Shown here: piece by piece, positions 6,080 through 14,703 of the stretch
Layout of the letters: each line of letters begins with the position of its first letter
Numbering within the stretch: the stretch's first letter is position 1
Assembly (NCBI GenBank): GCA_964515555.1
Contig: CAZEVY010000010.1
Span: 30,281 to 94,280, forward strand
DNA length: 64,000 nucleotides
Direction of reading: 5' to 3'
Origin: CAZEVY01 sp964515555
Lineage (GTDB): Bacteria > Acidobacteriota > Terriglobia > Bryobacterales > Bryobacteraceae
Translations under genes and position numbers: made by a program
Notes under the pieces: model-generated
What the model saw: only the letters and a program-made list of their open reading frames with translations
Database searches by the model: none
Told to the model about the DNA's origin: nothing

Positions 6080-8356
6080 TCAGTGTGGAATAACCCGACA
6101 GACGTGGTCGAGCGCCCGGCTCTCCTGCTCGGCATAGGCGCGGTTGCGGCGGGCCAGCTCCTCGAAATCCACCTGGTGGGCGTCGAACTCCGGTCCGTCC
6201 ACGCAGGCGAACTGCACCTTGCCGCCGACCGTCACGCGGCATCCGCCGCACATCCCCGTGCCGTCGACCATGATCGGATTGAGGCTCGCCAGCGTCCGCA
6301 CCCCCCAGGATCGGGTGACTTCGGCGCAAGCGCGCATCATGGCGACCGGACCGATGACGTGCGCCATCGCCGGCGGCTCCTCCGAGCGCGCGCGCCACCA
6401 GTGCATCAGGTCCACCACGGTGCCGCGCAATCCCGCCGAGCCGTCGTCGGTCGACCAGTGGACCTCGTCGCAGGCTTCCTCCAGCTCCTCGCCGAGAATG
6501 CGATGCTCCGCCGAACGCGCCCCGCACAGCGCCGTCACGCGATTGCCCGCCTCCCTCAGAGCGCGCGCGACCGGCAGCAGCTCCGCCACGCCGACCCCGC
6601 CGCCGATGCAAACCACGCGCCCGGCTCGCTCGATCGCGGCGGGCTGTCCCAACGGTCCCAGCACGTCGGCGAAGGCGTCGCCGGCCTTCAGGCAGCCGAT
6701 CTCGCGCGTCGTCGCCCCGGCCTCCTGCACCACGAGATGGATCAAGCCGCTCTCCGGCTCGCCGCCGACCAGGGTCAGCGGAATCCGCTCGCTCTCGGAC
6801 CCCGGCCGGACGATCACGAACTGGCCCGGCTTCCATCGCGCGGCCACCAGGGGCGCGCGCACCAGCATCGACACCACCGCCGGTGCAAGCCGCCGCACGC
6901 CCGCGATGCGGAAGTCGGAGGCGGGGAAAGCCGCCGGGACGGGACGCTCCGGCGCGGGCGTTTCCGATAGCGCCCGGTCGATGGCCTCGGCCGCGGCACG
7001 CCCGTCGCGCAGTGCGAGGATGACGGTCGATCCGCCGCGCACGACGTCGCCTCCGGCGAACACGCGAGGCATGCTCGTGCGGCCGGCGTCGTCGGCCAGG
7101 ATCTTGCCGTGCCGCGTGGCGATCTGCGCGGTGGCGCGCTGCACGGTCGGATTGGGGCTTTGGCCGATGGCGGCCACCACCGTGTCGGCGGGGATGCGGA
7201 ACTCGGAACCGGGAATCGGCTCCGGCGCGGGACGGCCCGAAGCGTCCGGCTCGCCCAGCTGCATGCGGATGCATTCCATCTCGCACACCTGGCCGCTCGC
7301 ATCGCCGATGAGCCGCGTCGGCGCCGCCAGAAACTCGAAGCGGACGCCTTCCTCCCCCGCGTGTTCGATCTCCTCGGCGCGCGCCCGCATTTCGGCCCGG
7401 CCGCGGCGGAACAGCACCGTCGTTTCACTGCCGAAGCGGCGCGCCCAGCGCGCGGCGTCCATGGCGGAGTTGCCGCCTCCGACCACCACCGTCCGCGCGC
7501 CCGCGCGCACCGGCGTCGCCGAGAAGGGAAACTCCCAGGCCCGCATCAGGTTGATGCGCGTCAGGAACTCGTTGGCCGTGTAGACGCCGGTCAGGTTCTC
7601 GCCGGGAATGTGCATCATGTGCGGCAGGCCCGCGCCCGTTCCCACGAAGACGGCGTCGAAGCCGCGCGACAGCAGCTCCTCGATCGTCCCCGTGCGGCCC
7701 ACGATGAAATCGGTCCGGAACTCGACGCCCAGCGCGCGCAGTCTGCCGATCTCTTCCCCCACCACCTCGCGCGGCAGCCGGAACGCCGGGATTCCGTAGG
7801 CCAGCACCCCGCCCAACTCGTGCAGCGCCTCGAACACCGTCACCTGGTAGCCCTTGTGCGCCAGTTCCGAGGCCGCCATGAGCGACGAAGGCCCACTCCC
7901 CACCAGCGCCACGCGGCGGCCGTTCGGCTCGGGTCGCGCGCCGGGAGCCCGCCGGGCCGAGTAGTCGGCGGCGAAGCGCTCCAGCGATCCGATGGCGACC
8001 GGCTCCAGCTTCCGGCCGAGCACGCAGGCCTTCTCGCAGTAAATCTCGTGCTGGCAAACGCGGCCGCAGATGCCGGGGAAGGGATTGGTCTCGAGAATCC
8101 GCGCGCCCGCGCCCTCGAAATCGCCCGCGCCGATGGCGGCGATGAAGCCCGGGATGTCGGTGTGGACCGGACAGGCCGACGTGCACCGCGGATCTCGGCA
8201 GATGAGACACCGGCCGGCTTCTGCCACCGCCTGCTCGGCACTGAAGCCCAGCGCCACCTCGTCGCTGGTACCCTGCCGTGCCGCCGCGTCCAGCAATGGC
8301 AGCGTCTGCCGTGGATGTCTGGGGTTCCTCCTCGGCTTGGCGGACTCCATAACCAT
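6080..8356 (-). CDS. Fused NfnB-NfnA-like flavoprotein (GltD-like NADPH dehydrogenase plus FAD/2Fe-2S ferredoxin-NADP reductase domain)
   Basis: The start is the ATG at 8354-8356, with GGGAGGGG upstream; the product has 758 residues. Residues about 40-130 are the GltD-type domain with two Fe-S cysteine groups (CLICRDPRCTSACP and CGRVCQHEIYCEKAC). Residues about 145-470 hold two Rossmann folds (ALVGSGPSSL; VVVGGGNSAMDAARWA) and the FAGGDVVRGGSTV loop. The last 270 residues are a PyrK/NfnA-like module ending in the 2Fe-2S motif MCGGCRVTVGGK...FACVDGPEF. NfnAB bifurcates electrons between NADPH, NADH and ferredoxin, and SudAB is a close relative; the sequence does not decide between them. Separate subunits are usual, so the single chain is notable. 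It lies about 160 bases upstream of the cytochrome operon on the same strand. Confidence 0.85.
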   Translation of the reverse strand: MVMESAKPRRNPRHPRQTLPLLDAAARQGTSDEVALGFSAEQAVAEAGRCLICRDPRCTSACPVHTDIPGFIAAIGAGDFEGAGARILETNPFPGICGRVCQHEIYCEKACVLGRKLEPVAIGSLERFAADYSARRAPGARPEPNGRRVALVGSGPSSLMAASELAHKGYQVTVFEALHELGGVLAYGIPAFRLPREVVGEEIGRLRALGVEFRTDFIVGRTGTIEELLSRGFDAVFVGTGAGLPHMMHIPGENLTGVYTANEFLTRINLMRAWEFPFSATPVRAGARTVVVGGGNSAMDAARWARRFGSETTVLFRRGRAEMRARAEEIEHAGEEGVRFEFLAAPTRLIGDASGQVCEMECIRMQLGEPDASGRPAPEPIPGSEFRIPADTVVAAIGQSPNPTVQRATAQIATRHGKILADDAGRTSMPRVFAGGDVVRGGSTVILALRDGRAAAEAIDRALSETPAPERPVPAAFPASDFRIAGVRRLAPAVVSMLVRAPLVAARWKPGQFVIVRPGSESERIPLTLVGGEPESGLIHLVVQEAGATTREIGCLKAGDAFADVLGPLGQPAAIERAGRVVCIGGGVGVAELLPVARALREAGNRVTALCGARSAEHRILGEELEEACDEVHWSTDDGSAGLRGTVVDLMHWWRARSEEPPAMAHVIGPVAMMRACAEVTRSWGVRTLASLNPIMVDGTGMCGGCRVTVGGKVQFACVDGPEFDAHQVDFEELARRNRAYAEQESRALDHVCRVIPH

Positions 8357-8466
8357 TCGCACACCCCTCCCGTTGGGTCAACAGACCCTGCCGGCGCGTC
8401 CACGAAGGCGCGCTCACCGGAGAGAAGGCAACCGGATTGCCAAAGCGAGGAGCGGCGGGTGGACGA

Positions 8467-9162
8467 TTACTCGCCGACCAGCCGGATCAGATTGATTTCC
8501 AGGGCGCGGGCCCGGAAGCCGTACGGCCCCGGCCGGCCCTTCCAGGCGATCCTGCCCGTCGCGTCGATCAGATACAGCCGGTCGGGCCAGGCCGTATAGG
8601 CCTGCGACGTGGCATTGTCGAACGAATCGACCGCCGATGGAAAGTCGATCGTGAGGGACCGCACGCTGTTGCGGGCCGCCGCCAGCCGGTCAGCCATGCT
8701 CTTGTGGGCCGGGAGGAGGACGCCGTCTTCTTCGTTGTCGTCGACCTGCCAGCCGTCGGAGGTGTGGCCTTCGTCCAGGTAGATCAGCAGGAAGGTCGCC
8801 CGGTCTTTGAAGCGAACGTGCAGCTTGTTGAGATTCGGCGCCTCCCGGCGGAAGCTGGGAACGGTGTGGCTGCCGAAGATCAGCGCCACGGGTCGGCCTT
8901 GAAGCGAGGACAACCGCACGCGAGTGGCGCCGTCGGTCGTTAACAAGTCGAAATCCGGCGCCGGGTCGCCGCGATTCAGCGCGCCGGCGCGGGCCGACAG
9001 CCACAGCCGGGCAAGCGGAAACAAGCCGATCGCCACGTCCGGCAGCACAGCCATGGACCCAATGATCGTGCGGGGCTGTTGGCGGACCAGGGCGTACATC
9101 GCGCCCAGCAGCAGCGCGTAGGCTACCGCCGCTCCGATGAGTCCCCGAACGAGGTGGATCAT
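8467..9162 (-). CDS. Membrane-anchored deiodinase-like thioredoxin-fold protein with the catalytic residue replaced
   Basis: The 231-residue product has an N-terminal membrane anchor (about 5-26) and a second weakly hydrophobic stretch near 36-52. The thioredoxin-fold domain matches the iodothyronine deiodinase family: IFGSHTVPSFRRE stands in for the FGSCTUPPF active site, and LIYLDEGHTSDGW for the YIxEAHxSDGW signature, with PDRLYLIDATGRIAWKG near the end. At the selenocysteine position there is Val101, and the preceding Cys position is His99, so deiodination or thiol peroxidase chemistry of the usual kind is not expected. A GGAGAGG site precedes the ATG. It may be co-transcribed with the flavoprotein gene 110 bases downstream. 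Confidence 0.78.
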   Translation of the reverse strand: MIHLVRGLIGAAVAYALLLGAMYALVRQQPRTIIGSMAVLPDVAIGLFPLARLWLSARAGALNRGDPAPDFDLLTTDGATRVRLSSLQGRPVALIFGSHTVPSFRREAPNLNKLHVRFKDRATFLLIYLDEGHTSDGWQVDDNEEDGVLLPAHKSMADRLAAARNSVRSLTIDFPSAVDSFDNATSQAYTAWPDRLYLIDATGRIAWKGRPGPYGFRARALEINLIRLVGE

Positions 9163-9295
9163 GGCCTCTCCGAGATTATGAACGCCCGTGGCGTGGTGTC
9201 AAGGCGACGAAGGTCCTGGCGGCTAACAAAGTTCTAAGAGAAAGATAAGAGCGGATTTCACTTGACTTCCCACCCGGGTGGCCGAATCATGCTGA

Positions 9296-9397
9296 GGTGA
9301 GCCCTTCCTGGCGATCACCAACGCGGCCTTCGGGCAGGTCACCAGCCAGAGCAATTCGCCGCGCAGCGTTCAACTGGCTCTCAAGGTGAACTTCTAG
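9296..9397 (+). pseudogene. Orphan C-terminal tail of a TonB-dependent (Oar-like) receptor
   Basis: A frame open only from 9296 to the TAG at 9395-9397 reads PFLAITNAAFGQVTSQSNSP, then RSVQLALKVNF and stop. The FGxVTSQxxxPRxxQLALKVxF ending with a terminal Phe is the last beta strand of the large carboxypeptidase-regulatory/TonB receptors common in Acidobacteriota. A TGA at 9293-9295 closes the frame upstream and no related coding sequence precedes it. It is therefore a remnant of about 33 codons left by deletion, rearrangement or a scaffold join. The surrounding 9163-9414 region otherwise holds only a short palindrome (CCACCCGGGTGG). Confidence 0.6.
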
Positions 9398-9414
9398 ACT
9401 CTAGGACCCGTCCC

Positions 9415-10497
9415 CTACCGCTGAATGCGCGCCGAGCCGCCCTTCGCGAACGCGCGCACCTGCTCGACCGTCGACATGGTGGTGTCGCCCGGAAACGTCG
9501 TCAACAGCGCGCCGTGCGCCCAGCCGAGCTTGACGGCCTCGCCGGGCGCTTCCCCGCTCATGAGCCCGTAGAACAGTCCCGAGGCGAAGCCGTCGCCGCC
9601 GCCCACGCGATCGTACACGTCCAGTTCGGCCACCGGCGCCACATGCGTCTCCCCGTTGATCCAGGCGACCGCGCCCCAACTGTGCCGATTGGTCGAGTGC
9701 ACCTCGCGCAGCGTCGTGGCGACCACCTTGATCCGCGGATACCGCGCCACCACGCCGGCGATCATGCCGAAGAACGCCGAGGGGTCCAGCTTCGACGTCG
9801 CGTGCACGTCCTGCCCCGCGATGCCGAGGCCCTTCTGCAGGTCCTCCTCGTTGCCCACCAGCACGTCGACGTTTTCGACGATGCGCCCCACTACCTCGGC
9901 CGCGTGCCCCGCGCCGCCGAACACGCTCCACAGCTTCTCGCGGAAATTCAGGTCGAAGGAGACCACCGCGCCGGCGTCGCGTGCGGCCCGCATGCCTTCC
10001 AGGATGACCTCGGGCGTGGTCGGCGAGAGCGCCGCGAAGATGCCGCCCGAGTGGAACCATCGGACGCCGCCGGAGAAGATCGACTTCCAGTCGAAGTCGC
10101 CGGGCTTCAGCCGCGCGGCGGCTTCGTTGGAGCGGTTATAAAAGACGACCGGCGCGCGCACGCCCTGTCCGCGGTCGCTGTAGACCGTCGCCATGTTGGG
10201 GCCGGTGACGCCGTCGTGCGCGAACCGCTTGTAGAAAGGCTTGACCCCCATCGCGCGCACGCGCTCGGCGATCAGGTCGCCGATGGGATAGTCGACCATC
10301 GCCGAGGCGATCGCGGTGCGCATCCGGAAGCAGTCGGCCAGGTTGGCGGCGACGTTGAACTCGCCGCCGCTCACGTGGATCGCGCAGCTCGACGCTTTGC
10401 GGAACGGGATGATGCCCGGGTCGAGACGGTGCACCAGGGCGCCGAGGGAAACCAGGTCAAGCGCCGCGTCGGCGCGGATGTTGAGGCCGTGGGTCAT
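9415..10497 (-). CDS. PfkB-family sugar kinase, probably 2-keto-3-deoxygluconate kinase
   Basis: The product has 360 residues, a typical PfkB length. The substrate-side GGEFNVAANLA motif is near residue 44, and the C-terminal signature DRVGGGDGFASGLFYGL with the catalytic Asp is near 298-314. FDLNFREKLW fits the KDG kinase DxNxRxxLW motif, which favours 2-keto-3-deoxygluconate over fructose or ribose. KDG kinase makes KDPG for the Entner-Doudoroff route and for uronate breakdown. The start ATG overlaps the stop of the upstream DUF3800 gene in an ATGA arrangement, so translation is probably coupled. An inactive sequence from neither domain is apparent. Confidence 0.85.
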   Translation of the reverse strand: MTHGLNIRADAALDLVSLGALVHRLDPGIIPFRKASSCAIHVSGGEFNVAANLADCFRMRTAIASAMVDYPIGDLIAERVRAMGVKPFYKRFAHDGVTGPNMATVYSDRGQGVRAPVVFYNRSNEAAARLKPGDFDWKSIFSGGVRWFHSGGIFAALSPTTPEVILEGMRAARDAGAVVSFDLNFREKLWSVFGGAGHAAEVVGRIVENVDVLVGNEEDLQKGLGIAGQDVHATSKLDPSAFFGMIAGVVARYPRIKVVATTLREVHSTNRHSWGAVAWINGETHVAPVAELDVYDRVGGGDGFASGLFYGLMSGEAPGEAVKLGWAHGALLTTFPGDTTMSTVEQVRAFAKGGSARIQR

Positions 10498-11228
10498 GGT
10501 GAGGTGGTCTCCTTCACTCTCCTGCTTAGGCAGGCTGGACAGACGCAGCTGTCGTCTGCGGTGACGTGTATCAATCCGCGAATGACGCCGCCCTCAGTGT
10601 AGAAACGCGAAGCGATGACGTCGAAAAACCGGGCATCCCCGCCGTTGTACCTGCGGAACACCGCATAGGCGATCTGGTCGGCCGCTTGAACGAGGCGGGA
10701 CGTTCGAGAGTCCACAAAGAATGGCGCGTCGCAGAGGTGCCCGATCTCCTGTGCGGCCCCACCGAGGTTCGCCATTTCTCGAAGTGCGGTCTCATGGATA
10801 GTCTCGTCGAATATCAGGAGGCCTCGCTGCTCAACGGCGCCGTTCCGCCAGATCGACTTGAGGTACTGCGTGAAAGTCAGGTAGAGATGCGCGAAGGCAA
10901 ATCGCAGTGGATCGTCGTTAATGGTCTTGTCCACGGCGCAAGCGAATAGCTGAATTGTCTTCTTGGCTTCGGCTACCGCCTTCAGGACCGATGTCATGAC
11001 CCCGACGATCTCATCACGGTTCATGGATTTCCATGGCGCGCTGCGTCGGGAGTAGATCTTTGAAGCGTGGAATTCGGTAGAACGGTCTCCGTACCCCAGA
11101 GCCAATCGGTCTAGCTGTTCTGTGAGACCGAAGGCGTCCACTTCAAACACTGCTAAACCGCCAAGCACGAAATAGCGTTCGTCCTCGTTAGGCACCGAGC
11201 CGGAATCGTCCAAATAGAGGAGATGCAC
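10494..11228 (-). CDS. DUF3800 domain protein
   Basis: The core begins VHLLYLDDSGSVPNEDERYFVLGG, the acidic N-terminal motif of DUF3800, a family with an RNase H-like fold often found in mobile or defence-associated DNA. Later acidic positions (LLIFDETIHE; LVQAADQIAYAVFRRYN) match the family's metal-site region. The GTG at 11226-11228 is chosen because the family usually begins a few residues before the YLDDSG motif; an upstream extension to 11303 is possible, and no clear ribosome-binding site is seen for either. The C-terminus has a CVCPACL pair. Base composition appears less GC-rich than its neighbours, which suggests transfer. It overlaps kdgK-like gene by four bases. Confidence 0.75.
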   Translation of the reverse strand: MHLLYLDDSGSVPNEDERYFVLGGLAVFEVDAFGLTEQLDRLALGYGDRSTEFHASKIYSRRSAPWKSMNRDEIVGVMTSVLKAVAEAKKTIQLFACAVDKTINDDPLRFAFAHLYLTFTQYLKSIWRNGAVEQRGLLIFDETIHETALREMANLGGAAQEIGHLCDAPFFVDSRTSRLVQAADQIAYAVFRRYNGGDARFFDVIASRFYTEGGVIRGLIHVTADDSCVCPACLSRRVKETTSP

Positions 11229-11650
11229 GGGACGGAGGTGAAAAAAATGCAGCCGAGTGAACTTGCGTTCAACGGACCGCCGAGGCAGCCCTCTCAACCG
11301 CAATCCCAGTATAACAGGCCGGACACGTGCATCCGGTCACCGCGTTTCCCGACCCCGCAACCCTCGCCGCCTCAATCTCTTCCACCGGCCCGCGCGACCG
11401 CGGCCTTCCACGCCCGTGCTAACAATGAGTCAGGTTCGATGAAGACGATTCGGCGGCCGCCGATTTCATCGCTCACGATTTCCCGCCGCACCGGAGCCCG
11501 CATATAGGCTTGCCTGAAACACGGACGGTGTCGCATGGAAGGAGTCGACTCCCGGAACAGTGAAACCCTCCTGTTCCGGCCCGGCGCGGTTCCCGTATGG
11601 AATCGCCCGTGAGTCAACCTGCGTCAACGATCTCCGGCCGGTGCCCGATT
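11229..11650 (-). other. Gap without a convincing gene
   Basis: No intact gene is supported. A short minus-strand frame near 11372-11500 reads REIVSDEIGGRRIVFIEP, then DSLLARAWKAAVARAGG. It looks like real coding sequence but lacks a start, a ribosome-binding site and a recognisable family, so it may be another decayed fragment. Together with the cupin-tail copy that follows, it makes the whole 11229-11880 stretch look like degraded DNA. Confidence 0.4.
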
Positions 11651-11831
11651 GGTGGGCGGGCCGGAGATCCGATGCCCCACTGGGGGTGCTCCCGCGCCAC
11701 GCGCCCTCGCGATTGGCGCCGGCCCCGTTGCCCAGGCCTACGTGTCTCCCGTCGGCACGATAGCCGCCGTCTCCACCCTCAGCACCACCCACCGCTCCGG
11801 CGCCCGCGTCCGATGCACCACCCCCGCGGCA
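11651..11831 (-). pseudogene. Decayed second copy of the cupin gene 3' end
   Basis: On the minus strand this reads VHRTRAPERWVVLRVETAAI, then VPTGDT and stop. The intact cupin gene ends VHRTRAPERAIVLMVENSGI, then VPTGDT. A one-base deletion upstream of the His breaks the frame and nothing of the N-terminal part remains. Similarity continues past the stop codon for about 85 bases with one insertion of about 35 bases, so the duplicated unit includes 3' flanking DNA. The intact counterpart lies at 14559-14703 in the same orientation, with the kinase gene between them. Confidence 0.75.
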
Positions 11832-11880
11832 AAGAACGATTCTCGCCCATCGAATGGAACATGCCGGCCCTTCCGCATCT

Positions 11881-14487
11881 TCACTGCAGGCTCATCAGCC
11901 ATACGTCGGCTTCGATGGATTGCCAGGCGAAATAGATGGTTCGATTGTCCTGCGAAACAGCGGGGTTCCGGATCGCAGTGGCTGAGATGGATAGGATTTC
12001 GCGAGTCTTGCCGGTCTGGCTGTCGATCAGGAGTAGCCTGGCTCCGTCGGGAAACAGCAGCCTGCGGCTGTCTCTTAGCCAGACGGAATGGCTGCCGGCT
12101 TGGGCTAACCTCCGGTAGCTGCTGGAGCCGAAGGTATAGACATAAACGCCGGATGGAAAGCTGGTGGCTGTGACGCGCGGTCCGGCCAGCTTCTGACCGT
12201 CCGGCGACCAGGACGAGGGCACCAAATGCGAATCCGGCTCCTCGATGGCAGGCAGTTTCTGTCGAAGTTGTTCCTTCCAGGGACGGGCCACGTCTAAGAG
12301 GTAGCAGCCGGCGCCGCCCACATAATAAGCGATCCTGCCGCCGTCCGGTGACCAGATCGGCTCCAAGGCGTCGCGGGGCGATTCAAAGGTCAACTGGCGC
12401 AGGCCGCTACCGTCCGGCTGAATCGCCCACGCCTCATGTTTGCCGCTCCGATTGGAGTAGAACAGGATCTGCCTGCCATCGGGGGACCAGCGCGGAATGC
12501 GGTCCCGATGGATGTCATCGGTCAGGTTGCGCAGGCCCGTCCCGTCCGCCCCGACGAGGAAGAGGTCCGTCTGCCCATACAGCGAGGCAAAAGCGACCCA
12601 CCGCCCGTCCGGTGATGGGCTGGGATTAAGGAAATACCGGGAACCCTGAGTGACCGGCGCCGGTACTCCCACGACTGCTTCCCGGTCGGGATCGAATCCC
12701 ACTTTGTGAATGTTCGAGGACAACGTGCGGTGCACGTAGGTCAAGTAGAGACCACTCCGGGAAAGGCTGATATAGCCGCTGTACGGCGAAGGCGTGGTCA
12801 AGGACTCGGGTGGGCCGAGGACTTTGCCCGATTCTTCTTCGATCGGCACGCGCCAGAGGTTCATGCTGCCTCCGCGGTCGCTCGCGAAATAGAGATGACG
12901 GCCATCCGGGGACCAGACCGGATTCCAGTCGAAAGCCGTGTCGCTGGTGACCGGCTCGGGGCGGCCCCCTTTGGCGGCGACGGTCTGGATGTCGCGCCGG
13001 CCGCCCAGGCTCGTCCAATAGGCGATGCGATGACCGCGCGGCGACCAGTGGGGCTGCACGGCGTCCCCGATCTCCGGGGTCAAGACGAGTCTCTCCCCGG
13101 TGGAAGCATTCACCCGCAGCAGCCGGCTCTTGCTATTGTGCCGTGACTCCGGAGCTGGGAAACCTTCGCTCGCGCAGACAATCTCACTTCCGTCGGGCGA
13201 CCACGCGGGGTGGTGGCCGGAGTCGATGAGGCGCTTCACCGACTCGCCCGTCGCCCCCATGAGAAAGATGCCGCCGCCGTCGCGCTCGGAACGAAAAGCG
13301 ATGCGCTGGCCGTCGGGAGAGAAGGCCGGCTGGTTGTCGTCGGCCGGCGAGTCCTTCGTGAGGTTGACCGGGTTCTTGCCGCCGACTCGCTGGAGGTAGA
13401 TATCCCAGTTGCCCGCAGCGCGGCTGGCGTATAGGAACGATTTGCCGTCGGGCGAAATGCTGGGGTAGGCCTCTTCCCCCGGCTGATCGGTAAGCTGCGT
13501 GAAGGTGGCGCTCTTCAGCGAAGGTCCCGCGCGGCGTTGCGATACCAGATACCAACCGAGCGCAACGAGTATCATGCCCGCAAAGGCGAGCCCCAGCGCG
13601 AGCGGGCGACCGAAGCTGCGGGGTGGGGGCGCAGTGTGGATGCCAGGGGATTCTGTGGTCCGGGCGGCCCGCTTCAGATCGGTTCGCAAATCCGCAGCCG
13701 ACTGGTATCTCAGTTCCCGATCCTTCTCCGCCTTGGCTACAATCGGCTGCAAGTCCGGCGGCAGACGCGACCACTCCGGCGCACGGTGCAGGATCGCCTC
13801 AAACACCAAGGCCGTGGAGTTGCCTTGGAAGGGCAGCATGCCGGTGGCCATCTCGTACAGCACCACGCCGAACGAGAACAAGTCCGTGCGCGCATCGAGC
13901 GGCTCGCCCCGAGCCTGCTCCGGCGACATATAGGCCACTGTTCCCAGCGCCGACCCGGGCAGCGTCACCAGATCTTCCGACAGTGTCGGTGCGTTGGGCG
14001 TAGGCTCCGCCACCAGTTTCGCCAGTCCGAAATCCAGAACCTTCGCCTTACCTCGATCCGTGATGAAGATGTTGGAGGACTTGATGTCCCGATGCACGAT
14101 GCCCTTGGCGTGCGCCGCCTCCAGCGCGTCGGCGATCTGGACGCCCCACTCCAACAATTGCTCGGTCTTCAGCGGCCGGCCGCCGATGCGGTCGCGCAGC
14201 GTCTGGCCCTCCAGCAGTTCCATGACGATGTACGGCCGGCCGTCATGCTCGCCGATGTCATGAATCGTGCAGATGTTGGGATGGTTCAGGTTGGAGGCGG
14301 TGCGGGCCTCGCGCTGAAAGCGGTTCAGCGCCTCCTGGTCTTTCGAGTACTCGTCTGAGAGGAACTTGAGGGCGACCTGGCGGCCGAGCCGCATGTCCTG
14401 GGCTCGGTAGACCACGCCCATGCCGCCGGCGCCGAGCGGTTCCAGGATCTCGAACAGACCGAGCCGCGTCCCAGGAGCCAGAGGCAT
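11881..14487 (-). CDS. Membrane Ser/Thr protein kinase with TolB-like (PD40) beta-propeller
   Basis: The product has 868 residues. Kinase domain about 12-270: GAGGMGVVYRA glycine loop, VALKFL lysine, HRDIKSSNIF catalytic loop, DFGLAKL, and MSPEQARG activation segment end, so the active residues are intact. A single membrane helix lies near 292-312 (LALGLAFAGMILVALGWYLV). The remaining 550 residues form an extracytoplasmic propeller with many WSPDG/FSPDG repeats (for example YPSISPDGKS, PAFSPDGQRI, PVWSPDGRHL). This architecture is very common in Acidobacteriota and presumably senses an outside ligand. A 868-residue paralog is encoded at 45542-48148. It sits between a cupin gene and a decayed cupin tail. 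Confidence 0.9.
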   Translation of the reverse strand: MPLAPGTRLGLFEILEPLGAGGMGVVYRAQDMRLGRQVALKFLSDEYSKDQEALNRFQREARTASNLNHPNICTIHDIGEHDGRPYIVMELLEGQTLRDRIGGRPLKTEQLLEWGVQIADALEAAHAKGIVHRDIKSSNIFITDRGKAKVLDFGLAKLVAEPTPNAPTLSEDLVTLPGSALGTVAYMSPEQARGEPLDARTDLFSFGVVLYEMATGMLPFQGNSTALVFEAILHRAPEWSRLPPDLQPIVAKAEKDRELRYQSAADLRTDLKRAARTTESPGIHTAPPPRSFGRPLALGLAFAGMILVALGWYLVSQRRAGPSLKSATFTQLTDQPGEEAYPSISPDGKSFLYASRAAGNWDIYLQRVGGKNPVNLTKDSPADDNQPAFSPDGQRIAFRSERDGGGIFLMGATGESVKRLIDSGHHPAWSPDGSEIVCASEGFPAPESRHNSKSRLLRVNASTGERLVLTPEIGDAVQPHWSPRGHRIAYWTSLGGRRDIQTVAAKGGRPEPVTSDTAFDWNPVWSPDGRHLYFASDRGGSMNLWRVPIEEESGKVLGPPESLTTPSPYSGYISLSRSGLYLTYVHRTLSSNIHKVGFDPDREAVVGVPAPVTQGSRYFLNPSPSPDGRWVAFASLYGQTDLFLVGADGTGLRNLTDDIHRDRIPRWSPDGRQILFYSNRSGKHEAWAIQPDGSGLRQLTFESPRDALEPIWSPDGGRIAYYVGGAGCYLLDVARPWKEQLRQKLPAIEEPDSHLVPSSWSPDGQKLAGPRVTATSFPSGVYVYTFGSSSYRRLAQAGSHSVWLRDSRRLLFPDGARLLLIDSQTGKTREILSISATAIRNPAVSQDNRTIYFAWQSIEADVWLMSLQ

Positions 14488-14558
14488 ATCTCAACCGGTG
14501 CGATTATTATCACTCGTTTTCCGCGGATTGGCCGAAGCCCGAGTTCACGACCGACTTG

Positions 14559-14703
14559 GGTGAGTGGGCCAGAGATCCGAGGCCCTCGCGCCGACCCCGT
14601 TGCCCGGGCCTACGTGTCTCCCGTCGGCACGATACCCGAGTTCTCCACCATCAGCACGATCGCCCGCTCCGGCGCGCGCGTCCGATGCACCACCCCGCGC
14701 GGC
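14559..14703. repeat. Direct repeat copy matching 11651-11831
   Basis: This copy covers the last 31 codons of the intact cupin gene and about 50 bases beyond its stop. Shared blocks include GCCTACGTGTCTCCCGTCGG at the stop and GTCCGATGCACCACC further in, and GGCC(A/G)GAGATCCGA in the 3' flank. Both copies are in the same orientation and bracket the kinase gene, about 2.9 kb start to start. Confidence 0.75.

Noticed and set aside
9262..9290. TTGACT followed by AATCAT as a promoter
   Set aside because: The -10 box is poor and only a degraded receptor tail follows; not enough to call.
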